Source: CAZLGM01 sp964623625 (GTDB taxonomy: Bacteria; Desulfobacterota; Desulfobulbia; Desulfobulbales; Desulfocapsaceae). From it: a DNA stretch of 64,000 nucleotides. The notes beneath the pieces are model-generated. The model made no database searches. It was given only the letters and a program-made list of their open reading frames with translations, and was not told the DNA's origin. Both the position numbers and the translations under genes were made by a program. The stretch covers positions 1 through 64,000 of the forward strand of contig CAZUUJ010000005.1 in assembly GCA_964623625.1 (NCBI GenBank), written 5' to 3'. Positions 50,871 to 58,555 of the stretch are shown here, one piece after another (within the stretch, counting starts at the first letter, position 1; the number at the start of each line of letters is the position of its first letter).

Positions 50871-50899
50871 GTTCACCGATTCTTGGCACCCATTTCCCT

Positions 50900-51880
50900 T
50901 CAGCCCATCCTGTCAACAACTTCACCCAGATCACTATACATCTCATCCACCGTCTCATAAAAGACCGGCGCTGATCTTGAAAAATGCATCAGGATGGTGT
51001 TCAAGCTTTTGGGCACATAGGGAAACAGTTTGGCCAGGTTGGTAACTTTGTTCTGCGACAGCAGTGAAAGATCACCATCCTCGATTGTGTCAAGGATTTC
51101 CTGACCCATTTCAGGATGTTCGAGAATGGATCGCGGCTGAAAATCGTCGCGGGCAACCAGATACACCAGGATGTTGCCAAGTTCATACATGTCAAGTCCA
51201 AATGGTTTTTCCGGCAGGTAAAAGTCATAGTCGAAATCGATCCACCTGAATAACTCGGTGTCATATTCCACCAGGATATGGTCGCGTCTGATATCACCAT
51301 GCCTGAAGCCATTCTTGTGCAGCATGCCGATTCCCTCAAGGCATTTTAAGTACTGTTTCAGGATAACGGGAAGTTTTTCCACAAAGTATTGTTCATGCGA
51401 CTCTGGCCCTTTATGGATATATCGATCAAGTCTTGAGCCCAGGATAATATCCAGGATGCGTACCAGGTTGTCGGCGCCGTCCAAAGCACCATATCCCTGC
51501 ATGAAATGGGGATGATCCTTGACCAGTTCAAGGATGGAGGCTTCTTTCTCTGGGTTGCGGAAACAGGTGATGGTGAACTGACCTAAAGTGATTTCAAAGG
51601 TTTCGTGGAAGACCAGTTTAACGATCTGCTTCTGGCCGCTGTCCAGGTCTTCGGTGCGTGGCACCCACTGCTTCACCTGCTCGTCCACCCCAAAACGGCC
51701 TTCTTTTGTGTAACCTGTGACCAACAGGTATCTGTCATCGACTACCAAAACGTCTCCATAATCGATGGAAGTGAAATCAGAAGTGTCGGCGAAGATGTTT
51801 GGTGTACGGCGGATGGAGCGGGTCACCCGGTGAAATTTAAGTTTTCTGGCAATGTCTGGCGGCAGATCGGTAATTTCCAT
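50900..51880 (-). CDS. Protein-kinase-like protein with N-terminal unique domain
   Basis: 326 residues. The N-terminal ~110 residues are unlike known domains. The kinase-fold part has YLKCLEGIGMLHKNGFRHGD, with HGDIRRDHILV equal to the catalytic HxDxxxxN loop (the metal Asn replaced by His), and FRWIDFDYDF in place of DFG. YELGNILVYLVARDD follows as in small eukaryotic-like kinases. Missing the standard Lys/Gly-rich loop by eye, it may be an atypical or inactive kinase. It is cotranscribed after the UspA and PanE-like genes (2 bp after UspA stop). Its position facing the CofD-like gene is suggestive only. Confidence 0.7.
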   Translation of the reverse strand: MEITDLPPDIARKLKFHRVTRSIRRTPNIFADTSDFTSIDYGDVLVVDDRYLLVTGYTKEGRFGVDEQVKQWVPRTEDLDSGQKQIVKLVFHETFEITLGQFTITCFRNPEKEASILELVKDHPHFMQGYGALDGADNLVRILDIILGSRLDRYIHKGPESHEQYFVEKLPVILKQYLKCLEGIGMLHKNGFRHGDIRRDHILVEYDTELFRWIDFDYDFYLPEKPFGLDMYELGNILVYLVARDDFQPRSILEHPEMGQEILDTIEDGDLSLLSQNKVTNLAKLFPYVPKSLNTILMHFSRSAPVFYETVDEMYSDLGEVVDRMG

Positions 51881-51882
51881 AA

Positions 51883-52338
51883 TTAACCGACAACCCAGAC
51901 CGCAAAATTGTTATTCTGGTGGATCAGGTTGGACGAGATGGAGCCGAACAGGAATTCTTCAGCCTTGGATACTCCCCGTTTACCGACGACGATTGTTCCG
52001 CAATCCACCTCCTCCCTGCTGTCGAGAATAACCTGGCTGATGGTTTTATTCTCAGCCATAACGCATTTGGTTTTAATAATTTCCGGGGAAATACCATGCT
52101 GGATGAGAATATCTTCGGACCCCTGAAAGATAGTCTGGGCTCCCTTTTCCTTCTCCAGCTGATAGTCGGGTAAACTCTTTCCGGATTGATAGTAGTGGGG
52201 CGGCGGTGCAGGATAGATGTTGAGCAGGATGCATTCAATGTCCTTTGCCGGTCCAAAAAGAGCCCCAAAATAGTTCAGCGCCTTGGTCGAGGCTTCGGTT
52301 CCGTTCACCGCTATCAGGAATCGTTTGTTCTCAGCCAT
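51883..52338 (-). CDS. Universal stress protein (UspA family)
   Basis: About 151 residues from ATG 52338 with AGGAGA upstream. RFLIAVNGTEASTKALNYFG opens the fold; IVVGKRGVSKAEEFLFGSIS and SNLIHQNNNFAVWVVG give the GxxGxxxxxxxGS nucleotide-binding and C-terminal strands, suggesting ATP binding (G-2X-G-9X-G type). It is the middle of a three-gene minus-strand unit with a PanE-like reductase upstream and a kinase-like protein downstream. Confidence 0.88.
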   Translation of the reverse strand: MAENKRFLIAVNGTEASTKALNYFGALFGPAKDIECILLNIYPAPPPHYYQSGKSLPDYQLEKEKGAQTIFQGSEDILIQHGISPEIIKTKCVMAENKTISQVILDSREEVDCGTIVVGKRGVSKAEEFLFGSISSNLIHQNNNFAVWVVG

Positions 52339-52394
52339 TGGTTTCTCCTGTCGTGCTGTGGTTGTGCTGTAACCATTCAAGGTTTTAGGTGAAA

Positions 52395-53342
52395 TCAGGC
52401 ATAGCTTAAGGTACAGGCCTGGTTGACCATGAGTTTAACCAGTTCAGTCATGGTCTTATGCGTCGAGGTCGATATGCCTTTTTCATCGCCGTATCTGGTT
52501 ATGGTCTCATTGAGCGCTTCGATTTCCGTTCGATTACCGTTAATAATGTCCTGAAGCATGGAAGAGAGGTTGTCCCGGGTATTGTTGCAGGAATCGAACA
52601 GCAGTTCATAAAGGTTGGGATAGACCAGGTCGATCGAGTGGGCCTGGGCCACATTTATGCCTTCATCTACCAGCCGTTTCATCAGCTCGATCGATTCCAT
52701 ATTCTCCAGGAGCTGACCATTTTTGACCCGCAAAATCGAAGATAGCGGATTGATAGCCGAATAGATAATCACCTTGCACCATAAGCGGCCGATAATCCTC
52801 TGGCAGAGCTCGCATTCAAGACCGCATTCAGTCAAGGTTGTGCTGATCATCCTGGTGCGTTCCGACTCGGTGCCGTCCAACTCACCGATATACGTTTTGC
52901 CGCTGCCCCCATGTCTGACAACACCGGGATCAAGGCTGGTTCCGGCCATGAAAGTGAAACCGCCGATGATCGATTCCGCACCCACTACCTTTTCCATGGT
53001 TTCCAGATTACCGAGCCCTGTCTGCAAACTGAGGATAGGCGACTGGTCCGAAATGAGATGCTCAACGGATCGGACGGCTGATAGGGTATCGAACGATTTC
53101 ACGGTCAGCAGAATGAAATTGCACTGTTCAATCAGCTTGGGATCGCTTACCGCTTCAGCCTGCGTATAGACGATCTCATCCATCTCTTCGGCTCCGTAAG
53201 CCATAAAACCCAGTCCCCGGCTGTTGACTGCCTCAACCACATCCTGTTTTTTTTCAACAAAAGTGATGGAATGATTCTGTCTGGACAGATAGACTCCAAA
53301 GATTCGACCGATTGCACCAGCACCGACTATGACAATTTTCAT
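52395..53342 (-). CDS. Ketopantoate reductase (PanE/ApbA)-like oxidoreductase
   Basis: 315 residues. IVGAGAIGRIFGVYLSRQNH is the NADP-binding motif; FILLTVKSFDT and ILSLQTGLGNLETM are ApbA/PanE motifs, followed by a C-terminal helical domain with CKVIIYSAINPLSSIL (catalytic Lys and Asn). The enzyme class reduces 2-dehydropantoate to pantoate in coenzyme A synthesis, but many paralogues act on other ketoacids; no pan genes are nearby, so substrate is not certain. Confidence 0.85.
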   Translation of the reverse strand: MKIVIVGAGAIGRIFGVYLSRQNHSITFVEKKQDVVEAVNSRGLGFMAYGAEEMDEIVYTQAEAVSDPKLIEQCNFILLTVKSFDTLSAVRSVEHLISDQSPILSLQTGLGNLETMEKVVGAESIIGGFTFMAGTSLDPGVVRHGGSGKTYIGELDGTESERTRMISTTLTECGLECELCQRIIGRLWCKVIIYSAINPLSSILRVKNGQLLENMESIELMKRLVDEGINVAQAHSIDLVYPNLYELLFDSCNNTRDNLSSMLQDIINGNRTEIEALNETITRYGDEKGISTSTHKTMTELVKLMVNQACTLSYA

Positions 53343-53662
53343 GGCGTCTCTCTTATGCAGAGGTTTTGTATATGCTTTCTTCTATTTAAATTATATCAAT
53401 CCGTTCAAGTCGGTGTCAAATTAATGGTGTTTGGTTGAGATAGCTAAAAAAGGTTGGCCTTCATATTGTCTGTTTTCTTTTGCAGAATTTTACAGGCGTG
53501 ATAGAAGGGAATAAGTGTAAATGTGTTTCTATAAAAAATAGAAGCTGCCCGGTCATTGCGAGCGTTGCAAAGCAATCTCGTTTTTTGTTTGGCCTTATCG
53601 AATAAAGAAGAATTTTAAAAGGTATCAAAGCTCAGTCTCACGAACTTATAGAGGACAATACA
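53343..53662. other. Spacer with REP-like sequence
   Basis: About 320 bp without a gene between divergent units. It contains GGTCATTGCGAGCGTTGCAAAGCAATCTCG (about 53552-53581, given in two halves: GGTCATTGCGAGCG and TTGCAAAGCAATCTCG). This resembles the TCATTGCGAG...AAGCAATCTCG palindrome scattered in other anaerobe genomes. The spacer should also hold promoters for both neighbouring genes, none obvious. Confidence 0.5.
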
Positions 53663-54295
53663 ATGACATTCCAATCCTGGTTCCTTTACTTTACTCTTGC
53701 CGTTATCGCAGCAATGACACCAGGGCCTGCCATATTGCTCATTACCACCAACGCAACCTTGTATGGATGGAAAAAGACTCTCTTTACAGCCCTTGGCAAC
53801 ATCTTCGGGTTGTTCTGTATGGGCATCGTCACCGTTACCGGTCTTGGGGTGATCCTGGAAAACTCAATAGTGGTTTTCGATGTGGTGCGATATCTGGGAG
53901 CCGCCTATCTGATCTATCTGGGTGTTCAACTCTTTGTACAGAAAAACGGTGGAATAGCAGCAAGGAATTCAAAAGCGCAGGAAAATAGTATTTCCAGACG
54001 GAAATTATTCTTCCAGGCCTTTGGAGTGGCAGTCTCCAACCCAAAAGCCATTGTCTTTCTGACCGCTCTTTTTCCACAGTTTATCAATATTCAGGAACCA
54101 CTGGCCATCCAGTTCTTCATCCTGATAACCACCTTGATGGTTGTCTCATTTTTCTTTCTTATACTCTTTTCCTTTCTAACTGAAAGGGTAAAGGGTTGGT
54201 TAAACATGTCCGGCCGTGACTCCATCATCCGACGGATCAGCGGCCTGTTTTTTATCGGTATCGGTATTCTGCTTGGTGCATCCAGCCAGAGATAG
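53663..54295 (+). CDS. LysE/RhtB family amino-acid exporter
   Basis: 210 residues, six hydrophobic segments. The N-terminus has AAMTPGPAILLITTNATLYGW, the family signature (PGP), followed by GNIFGLFCMGIVTVTGLG; ARNSKAQEN is the cytoplasmic loop, and FFQAFGVAVSNPKAIVFLTA is the second conserved motif (NPK). These proteins export amino acids such as homoserine, threonine or lysine. Substrate unknown; no operon partners. Confidence 0.9.
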   Translation: MTFQSWFLYFTLAVIAAMTPGPAILLITTNATLYGWKKTLFTALGNIFGLFCMGIVTVTGLGVILENSIVVFDVVRYLGAAYLIYLGVQLFVQKNGGIAARNSKAQENSISRRKLFFQAFGVAVSNPKAIVFLTALFPQFINIQEPLAIQFFILITTLMVVSFFFLILFSFLTERVKGWLNMSGRDSIIRRISGLFFIGIGILLGASSQR

Positions 54296-54604
54296 TATCC
54301 GCATTGCCCTTTGTTGAAAAAAAGCCATAATTATGGTTAGGTACTTTCGGTGTCAGAAGAATACGCCGAACTCCTTCTAACAATCTCGTTTTCCATTTTT
54401 TTGCCTTAATATCGCAATAACTGGAAAATATGGTTGAGAAGGTAATAAGTGGAAAAGTTTGGATGGGATTTTCCACTTTTGACCGTCTAATATCACAATA
54501 AGTGGAAAATAGAGGAATATATTACTGCTGATATTATGGAAAATTTCCATATATCACCAATGATATGTGATTAATAAATAGCCAATCCTCTGTCTGATAT
54601 TAAA
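54296..54604. other. Spacer with repeated AAGTGGAAAA motifs before the small-gene island
   Basis: Two 24-bp direct repeats, TAATATCGCAATAACTGG+AAAATA (54407-54430) and TAATATCACAATAAGTGG+AAAATA (54488-54511), lie 81 bp apart. Further copies of AAGTGGAAAA sit at 54448, and inverted at 54470-54479. It marks the transition from ordinary genes to the A+T-rich island and could be an operator array or recombination target. Confidence 0.55.
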
Positions 54605-55588
54605 ATGGAAATCCCAACAATATCATGTGAAAATGCAAAAGAATTTCTGCATCAGATAGATCTGACAGGAGAGCGCTGGCTCAGAAATTCAGAGTGGAAT
54701 TCTACATGGGTATTTAGAGGTCAAAGAGATGCTAAATGGGGTTTAACACCCTCAGCGTGGAGAGAAAATAAAAATACTCCTGCCCTAAAAAGGATCGAAG
54801 TACTAACAAGAAGGTGCTCGCAGGATTTTCATCTGCAAATAACAAAAGACCTAGAGCATTACCATAAGGGAATAGAAAAATGCACTATTGACAATATTAT
54901 AAAATGCTATTCCCAAGCAAGAGCGGAATTCAGTGTTATTCTAGAATTTTTAAAGTTCGCTGACGACTTAGGTCACCCAGTACCTGGTGCGGATAACTAT
55001 TTGAGATTAGAAGATCACAATTATATACCCGAACTAAGAAACTATCCTCATACTCATTTTATTCCAGAGCCGAACACGGCTACTGCACTAGCTCAACACC
55101 ACGGAATACCAACAAGAACAATCGATTGGACATATAGTCCAGATATTGCAGCTTTTTTTGCTGCTGCAGATGTGGATCCATTAGAAGAGGATGGTGAAAT
55201 TGCAATTTGGGCTATAAACCTACATAATCTGAATAGATATAATATATCTCAAATTCAAGATCGGGAATTTTGCAGATTTAAAGTCCTCAAATCTGCAAGA
55301 GCTGATAATCCCTTTTTAAATGCTCAAAAAGGTTTGTTCCTTTTTGCATCTGAAGGTTGCAGATACTTCATTAAATATGGTGAGTGGCCTACAATTGAAC
55401 AACATGCTATTCATGTTGCTAATGTTTCTAAAACACAAACATTATATAAAATCACATTGCCATATGGGCATGTCCCCAATCTACTTCGTCTATTATGGGC
55501 AAAAAACATTTCTAAGGGACATCTTATGCCAACATACGATAATGTAACAACATCATTGATTTCAAAATGGAATTTCTGGGATTATTAA
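54605..55588 (+). CDS. FRG-domain protein
   Basis: 327 residues. The FRG signature is WVFRGQRDAKWGLTPSAWR near residue 38, followed by AQHHGIPTRTIDWTYSP and AAFFAAA, the second conserved block that defines the domain (FRG...hGhpTpLlDWT). FRG-domain proteins are small, often found in mobile or defence-rich regions; some have been linked to anti-phage functions, but biochemical activity is unknown. Codon usage and composition look A+T-rich compared with the upstream genes. It opens the plus-strand island and has no cotranscribed partner; a palindrome follows. Confidence 0.85.
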   Translation: MEIPTISCENAKEFLHQIDLTGERWLRNSEWNSTWVFRGQRDAKWGLTPSAWRENKNTPALKRIEVLTRRCSQDFHLQITKDLEHYHKGIEKCTIDNIIKCYSQARAEFSVILEFLKFADDLGHPVPGADNYLRLEDHNYIPELRNYPHTHFIPEPNTATALAQHHGIPTRTIDWTYSPDIAAFFAAADVDPLEEDGEIAIWAINLHNLNRYNISQIQDREFCRFKVLKSARADNPFLNAQKGLFLFASEGCRYFIKYGEWPTIEQHAIHVANVSKTQTLYKITLPYGHVPNLLRLLWAKNISKGHLMPTYDNVTTSLISKWNFWDY

Positions 55589-55611
55589 ATAATAAACAAC
55601 ACATATCAACC

Positions 55612-55720
55612 GTGTTCAGTGGAACGCAAGAGGCAGGTTGTAAAACATTGCTTCCCGTTCCGCTCAACATTCCAGATATTTCAAACTGTCAGTAGTACGC
55701 AATCTTGCGTCCACTGACAC
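55612..55720 (+). repeat. Imperfect palindrome, island family, copy 1
   Basis: 5' arm GTGTTCAGTGGAACGCAAGA, 3' arm CTTGCGTCCACTGACAC; pairing leaves single unpaired bases on the 5' arm. Homologous to 58433-58533. An inner hairpin GGAACGCAA...TTGCTTCCC is also possible. It separates the FRG and DinB-like genes. Confidence 0.7.
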
Positions 55721-55750
55721 AGACGATACAGCGAAGCCTAAGGAATAAGG

Positions 55751-56245
55751 ATGATACAGGATATACCTGAATTATTGGACGGATTACGGCGATCTCCCAA
55801 GATATTATCAGAATTTGTAGAAAATATTCCAAAAAACAAACTGGACGTGCGAAGAGGAATTGGTTTCTGGACAATCGCTGAGCATGTGAGTCATTTGGCT
55901 CAAGTACAGCCTATGCTGTTTGATCGTTTTGATCGATTTATGATTGAGGATCATCCCGAATTTAAGCCATACATTCCAGGTGATGACGAAGATGAACCTG
56001 ATACGCCTGAACGTATGAATATAGCTTTTGCCCTTGAGCAGTTTGCACAGTATCGGAATAAACAACTTGTACTTCTTGAAAATGCCAGTGACGTTATCTG
56101 GCAAAGGACTGCAAAACATCCTGAATATGAACAGTATTCTCTCTACATTCTAACTCGACATACCCTGATGCATGATCATTGGCATATGTACAGAATGGAA
56201 GAGCTTTGGCTGACAAAGGAAGATTATCTTACAAAGCTGGAATAG
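55751..56245 (+). CDS. DinB-like four-helix protein
   Basis: 164 residues. GFWTIAEHVSHLAQVQPML in the N-terminal half and TRHTLMHDHWHMYRMEELW near the C-terminus place His residues as in DinB/YfiT metal-binding four-helix bundles. FDRFMIEDHPEFKPYIPGDD is a middle loop. Family members are putative metal-dependent hydrolases or thiol-transferases (bacillithiol/mycothiol type) or stress proteins; activity unknown here. Confidence 0.75.
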   Translation: MIQDIPELLDGLRRSPKILSEFVENIPKNKLDVRRGIGFWTIAEHVSHLAQVQPMLFDRFDRFMIEDHPEFKPYIPGDDEDEPDTPERMNIAFALEQFAQYRNKQLVLLENASDVIWQRTAKHPEYEQYSLYILTRHTLMHDHWHMYRMEELWLTKEDYLTKLE

Positions 56246-56251
56246 GAAATG

Positions 56252-56313
56252 TATAACCATTTGCTGCTCTCCGACGCGGCTCTGCCGCGCCGGAGAGCAT
56301 GTCGTTAACGGTT
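56252..56313 (+). repeat. attC-like imperfect palindrome
   Basis: TATAACCATTTGCTGCTCTCC at the left and GGAGAGCATGTCGTTAAC at the right, with a GCGGCTCTGCCGC loop hairpin between. TAAC/GTTA ends pair, a 4-5 base unpaired spacer follows, and the inner arms pair with extra bases on one side. This is the layout of integron attC sites (R box, spacer, L box, bulges). It lies between two unrelated genes. Confidence 0.5.
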
Positions 56314-56333
56314 GGAAATAACAAATAAAGAAT

Positions 56334-56615
56334 ATGTTAAAGAAGCTACTTACGCTCTCAAGTTTTTTGTTGTTGGCCTCATGTGCTTCAGATACAGGTA
56401 TAATTAAAATTGGAAATGGTAAATTGTTTATAGCAAAACAAGCTGCAACTGGGATTACAGGAACTGGGGGAATAAAAACTGACGTACTACATGAAGCATC
56501 GAAATATTGCACATCAATAAAACAATCTTTGAATGTGATAGAGTTAAAAGAGAATGAAGGACCTTATATGATGGGAAAATACCCTAGAGTTGAACTTACT
56601 TTTTTCTGTGAATAA
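56334..56615 (+). CDS. Small lipoprotein of unknown function
   Basis: 93 residues with a signal peptide ending LLASC (lipobox) and a mature part of about 75 residues rich in Gly and Lys (IIKIGNGKLFIAKQAATG; YPRVELTFFCE). Not recognised with certainty. The next gene is also a lipoprotein 51 bp downstream; they could share a transcript or a cassette. Confidence 0.65.
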   Translation: MLKKLLTLSSFLLLASCASDTGIIKIGNGKLFIAKQAATGITGTGGIKTDVLHEASKYCTSIKQSLNVIELKENEGPYMMGKYPRVELTFFCE

Positions 56616-56666
56616 AATTTCAAAAGTGATTTGTAAAAAAAGAGGTTAAAGGCTGTGGAGGCTAAG

Positions 56667-57101
56667 ATGAAAAAATTATCTTTCATACTGGTTTTTATAA
56701 CCATATTTGTCTCAGCTTGTACTGCAGTAAGCGTAAAGCCACTGGATAAATCTCTTTCAATCTCCATAATTTGTATCAAAAACAATCCAAAAGTTATTGT
56801 CCCTGGTTTTCTTTCTGTCGTGCGAAATGGTTTTGAAGACCACGGAATTACAACAGTGATGCTTGATGACACAAAGAAAGAAAAATGCGAAGCTATACTG
56901 ACTTATACGGCTCTCCAGTCATGGGATATCACAACTTATCTGTCTCATGCCGAACTACGCTTGGAGGACAGAGGTGGGAAGCGACTAGCATATGCAGAAT
57001 ACCATCTTGTTGGCAAAGGTGGTTTTTCATTAACAAAATGGGCTAGTGTGAAAAGCAAAATGGAGCCAGTTATTAAAGAATTATTAACTGGAAAAAAATA
57101 A
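56667..57101 (+). CDS. Sbal_3080-like lipoprotein
   Basis: About 144 residues from ATG 56667, preceded by TGGAGG. The signal peptide ends FVSAC (lipobox). The mature domain has ISIICIKNNPKV, FLSVVRNGFEDHGITTVML, and EAILTYTALQSWDITTYLSH, the pattern of Sbal_3080-type lipoproteins as I recall the family. Function unknown; such proteins are frequent integron or island cargo. Confidence 0.7.
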   Translation: MKKLSFILVFITIFVSACTAVSVKPLDKSLSISIICIKNNPKVIVPGFLSVVRNGFEDHGITTVMLDDTKKEKCEAILTYTALQSWDITTYLSHAELRLEDRGGKRLAYAEYHLVGKGGFSLTKWASVKSKMEPVIKELLTGKK

Positions 57102-57118
57102 GGCGTTAACAAGTCAAT

Positions 57119-57212
57119 ACCTGAAAAAAAGAAGTTGGGGATACGGGTAATTCATCTTACGATCAAAGTTCACAGGTATTCCAAGCTTCTTGGTACGCAC
57201 TCTTTTTTCAGG
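57119..57212 (+). repeat. Imperfect palindrome between lipoprotein and flavodoxin-fold genes
   Basis: ACCTGAAAAAAAGAAGTTGG at the left pairs with CCAAGCTTCTTGG...CTCTTTTTTCAGGT at the right, with a ~12-base bulge and one extra base in the inner stem. GGCGTTAACAAG precedes it directly after the stop codon. Confidence 0.55.
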
Positions 57213-57283
57213 TTATCTCTGCCGGTGTGTGGTCTAATTAATACTATTAATGATATAATCTTTATTCAATCAGGAGGTTGATT

Positions 57284-57850
57284 ATGAAAATCGTTGCAAT
57301 TTTAGGGAGTCCAAAAAGAAAAGGAAATACAGCCAAAGTACTCTCTATGTTTGAAGATAAAGTTAAAGCAAATCATGAAATTGAAATAATACACATCACC
57401 AAATATAAGGTAGGCGGCTGTCTTGGATGTTATAAGTGTCAGGAAAACATAAATGAACCTGGATGTGTTCAAAAAGATGATGCGCCGGCAATATTTAATA
57501 AAATGATCCAGGCCGACGCAATTGTGTATGCCACGCCTTTATATTGCTGGAGCTTTACATCTCAAATTAAGCCCTTGATCGATAGGCATTTTTGCCTTAT
57601 CACAGGATATGGTACAGCTGATCACGCGTCACTGATTAGCGATAAGCCAGCAGCATTACTTGTTACATGCATGGGCCCTATTGAAGGTAATACTGACTCT
57701 ATACAGAATATCTTCAACGGTTTTTGTGAATATGGCAAGTTAGTATCAAAAGGAAATCATATTTTACCTTTTTGTTCTACGCCTGATGAAATAGGAGCTA
57801 ATGGTGAAGAGCTTGCAGAGAATCTTGCGAAAGCGATTACCGGAAATTAA
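57284..57850 (+). CDS. Flavodoxin-fold NAD(P)H-dependent FMN reductase
   Basis: 188 residues from ATG 57284 with AGGAGG upstream. AILGSPKRKGNTAKVLSMF is the FMN phosphate-binding loop; KYKVGGCLGCYKCQENINEP is the Cys-rich CxxCxxC segment of iron-sulfur flavoprotein-like reductases, and YATPLYCWSFTSQIKPLIDR the second FMN contact. Cys count suggests an iron-sulfur flavoprotein or multimeric reductase (WrbA/NfrA-like range). Substrate unknown. Confidence 0.85.
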   Translation: MKIVAILGSPKRKGNTAKVLSMFEDKVKANHEIEIIHITKYKVGGCLGCYKCQENINEPGCVQKDDAPAIFNKMIQADAIVYATPLYCWSFTSQIKPLIDRHFCLITGYGTADHASLISDKPAALLVTCMGPIEGNTDSIQNIFNGFCEYGKLVSKGNHILPFCSTPDEIGANGEELAENLAKAITGN

Positions 57851-58055
57851 TGTAACTCAAAAGTCTTCTATTTGAGCCATGTGGATTGTTTACCGGATTA
57901 AAAACACACATAACCAGTCGGTGCATTGGAATGCTTACCAGCGGCGGCTTCTGAGGATAACACAGTTTAAGATGGTCAAATTAGTTTGGGAGTATGTATT
58001 TGTACTGCATGGTACGCATCCATGACCTCACTGTTAAGTATACGAAAATGAAAAC

Positions 58056-58385
58056 ATGGAAACTGCATCGGGTTTAATCAAATTAAAGCCAGGCACAGAA
58101 GAAAAAGTCGAACTTTGGGAGAAAACAATATCCTTTCGCATAGAAGAGGCAGTTGCTACCCTAAAAGATGAAGGTGTAGAAATTGAATCTTGGTTTAAAG
58201 TTCAAATAGATGGTCAAGATTATTTGCTTTGGTATATGAGAGCCAAGTCTATAGAGAGGGCGTTTGAAATTTCCAGAACGCTGAAACACCCAATTGATAA
58301 ATTTCATTATGAGCTTATGGCAGAAATTATGGAAACAAACGGAAATATCCTATCTACCCCTATTATAGATATTACATCAAAGTAA
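58056..58385 (+). CDS. DUF6176-like protein
   Basis: 109 residues. SGLIKLKPGTEEKVELWEK, ATLKDEGVEIESWFKVQ and YLLWYMRAKSIERAFEISR match the pattern of DUF6176 proteins as I know them (small ferredoxin-like or dimeric alpha/beta-barrel fold, unknown role). A decayed paralogue is present at 61382-61710, so the gene was duplicated within the island. Confidence 0.7.
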   Translation: METASGLIKLKPGTEEKVELWEKTISFRIEEAVATLKDEGVEIESWFKVQIDGQDYLLWYMRAKSIERAFEISRTLKHPIDKFHYELMAEIMETNGNILSTPIIDITSK

Positions 58386-58432
58386 CAAGAAATATCATAA
58401 GAGATCGAAAACAAATAAGAAACATACCGATT

Positions 58433-58533
58433 GTGCTCAGTGGAACGCAAGAGGCCCGTCGAATTGCGTTCCTTTCCGCTCCAAGTTTAAATTTATTCAA
58501 GTCAGTACCATGCAATCTTGCGTTCACTGACAC
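58433..58533 (+). repeat. Imperfect palindrome, island family, copy 2
   Basis: 5' arm GTGCTCAGTGGAACGCAAGA, 3' arm CTTGCGTTCACTGACAC; homologous to 55612-55720 across ends and middle. Inner hairpin GGAACGCAA...TTGCGTTCC is perfect (9 bp). It separates DUF6176 from the interrupted amidohydrolase gene. Confidence 0.7.
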
Positions 58534-58555
58534 AGGTTGTTGTGCTATCTAAAAC

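Noticed and set aside
55808..56119. Minus-strand frame in the DinB-like gene
   Set aside because: Antisense shadow; the plus strand has conserved His motifs.
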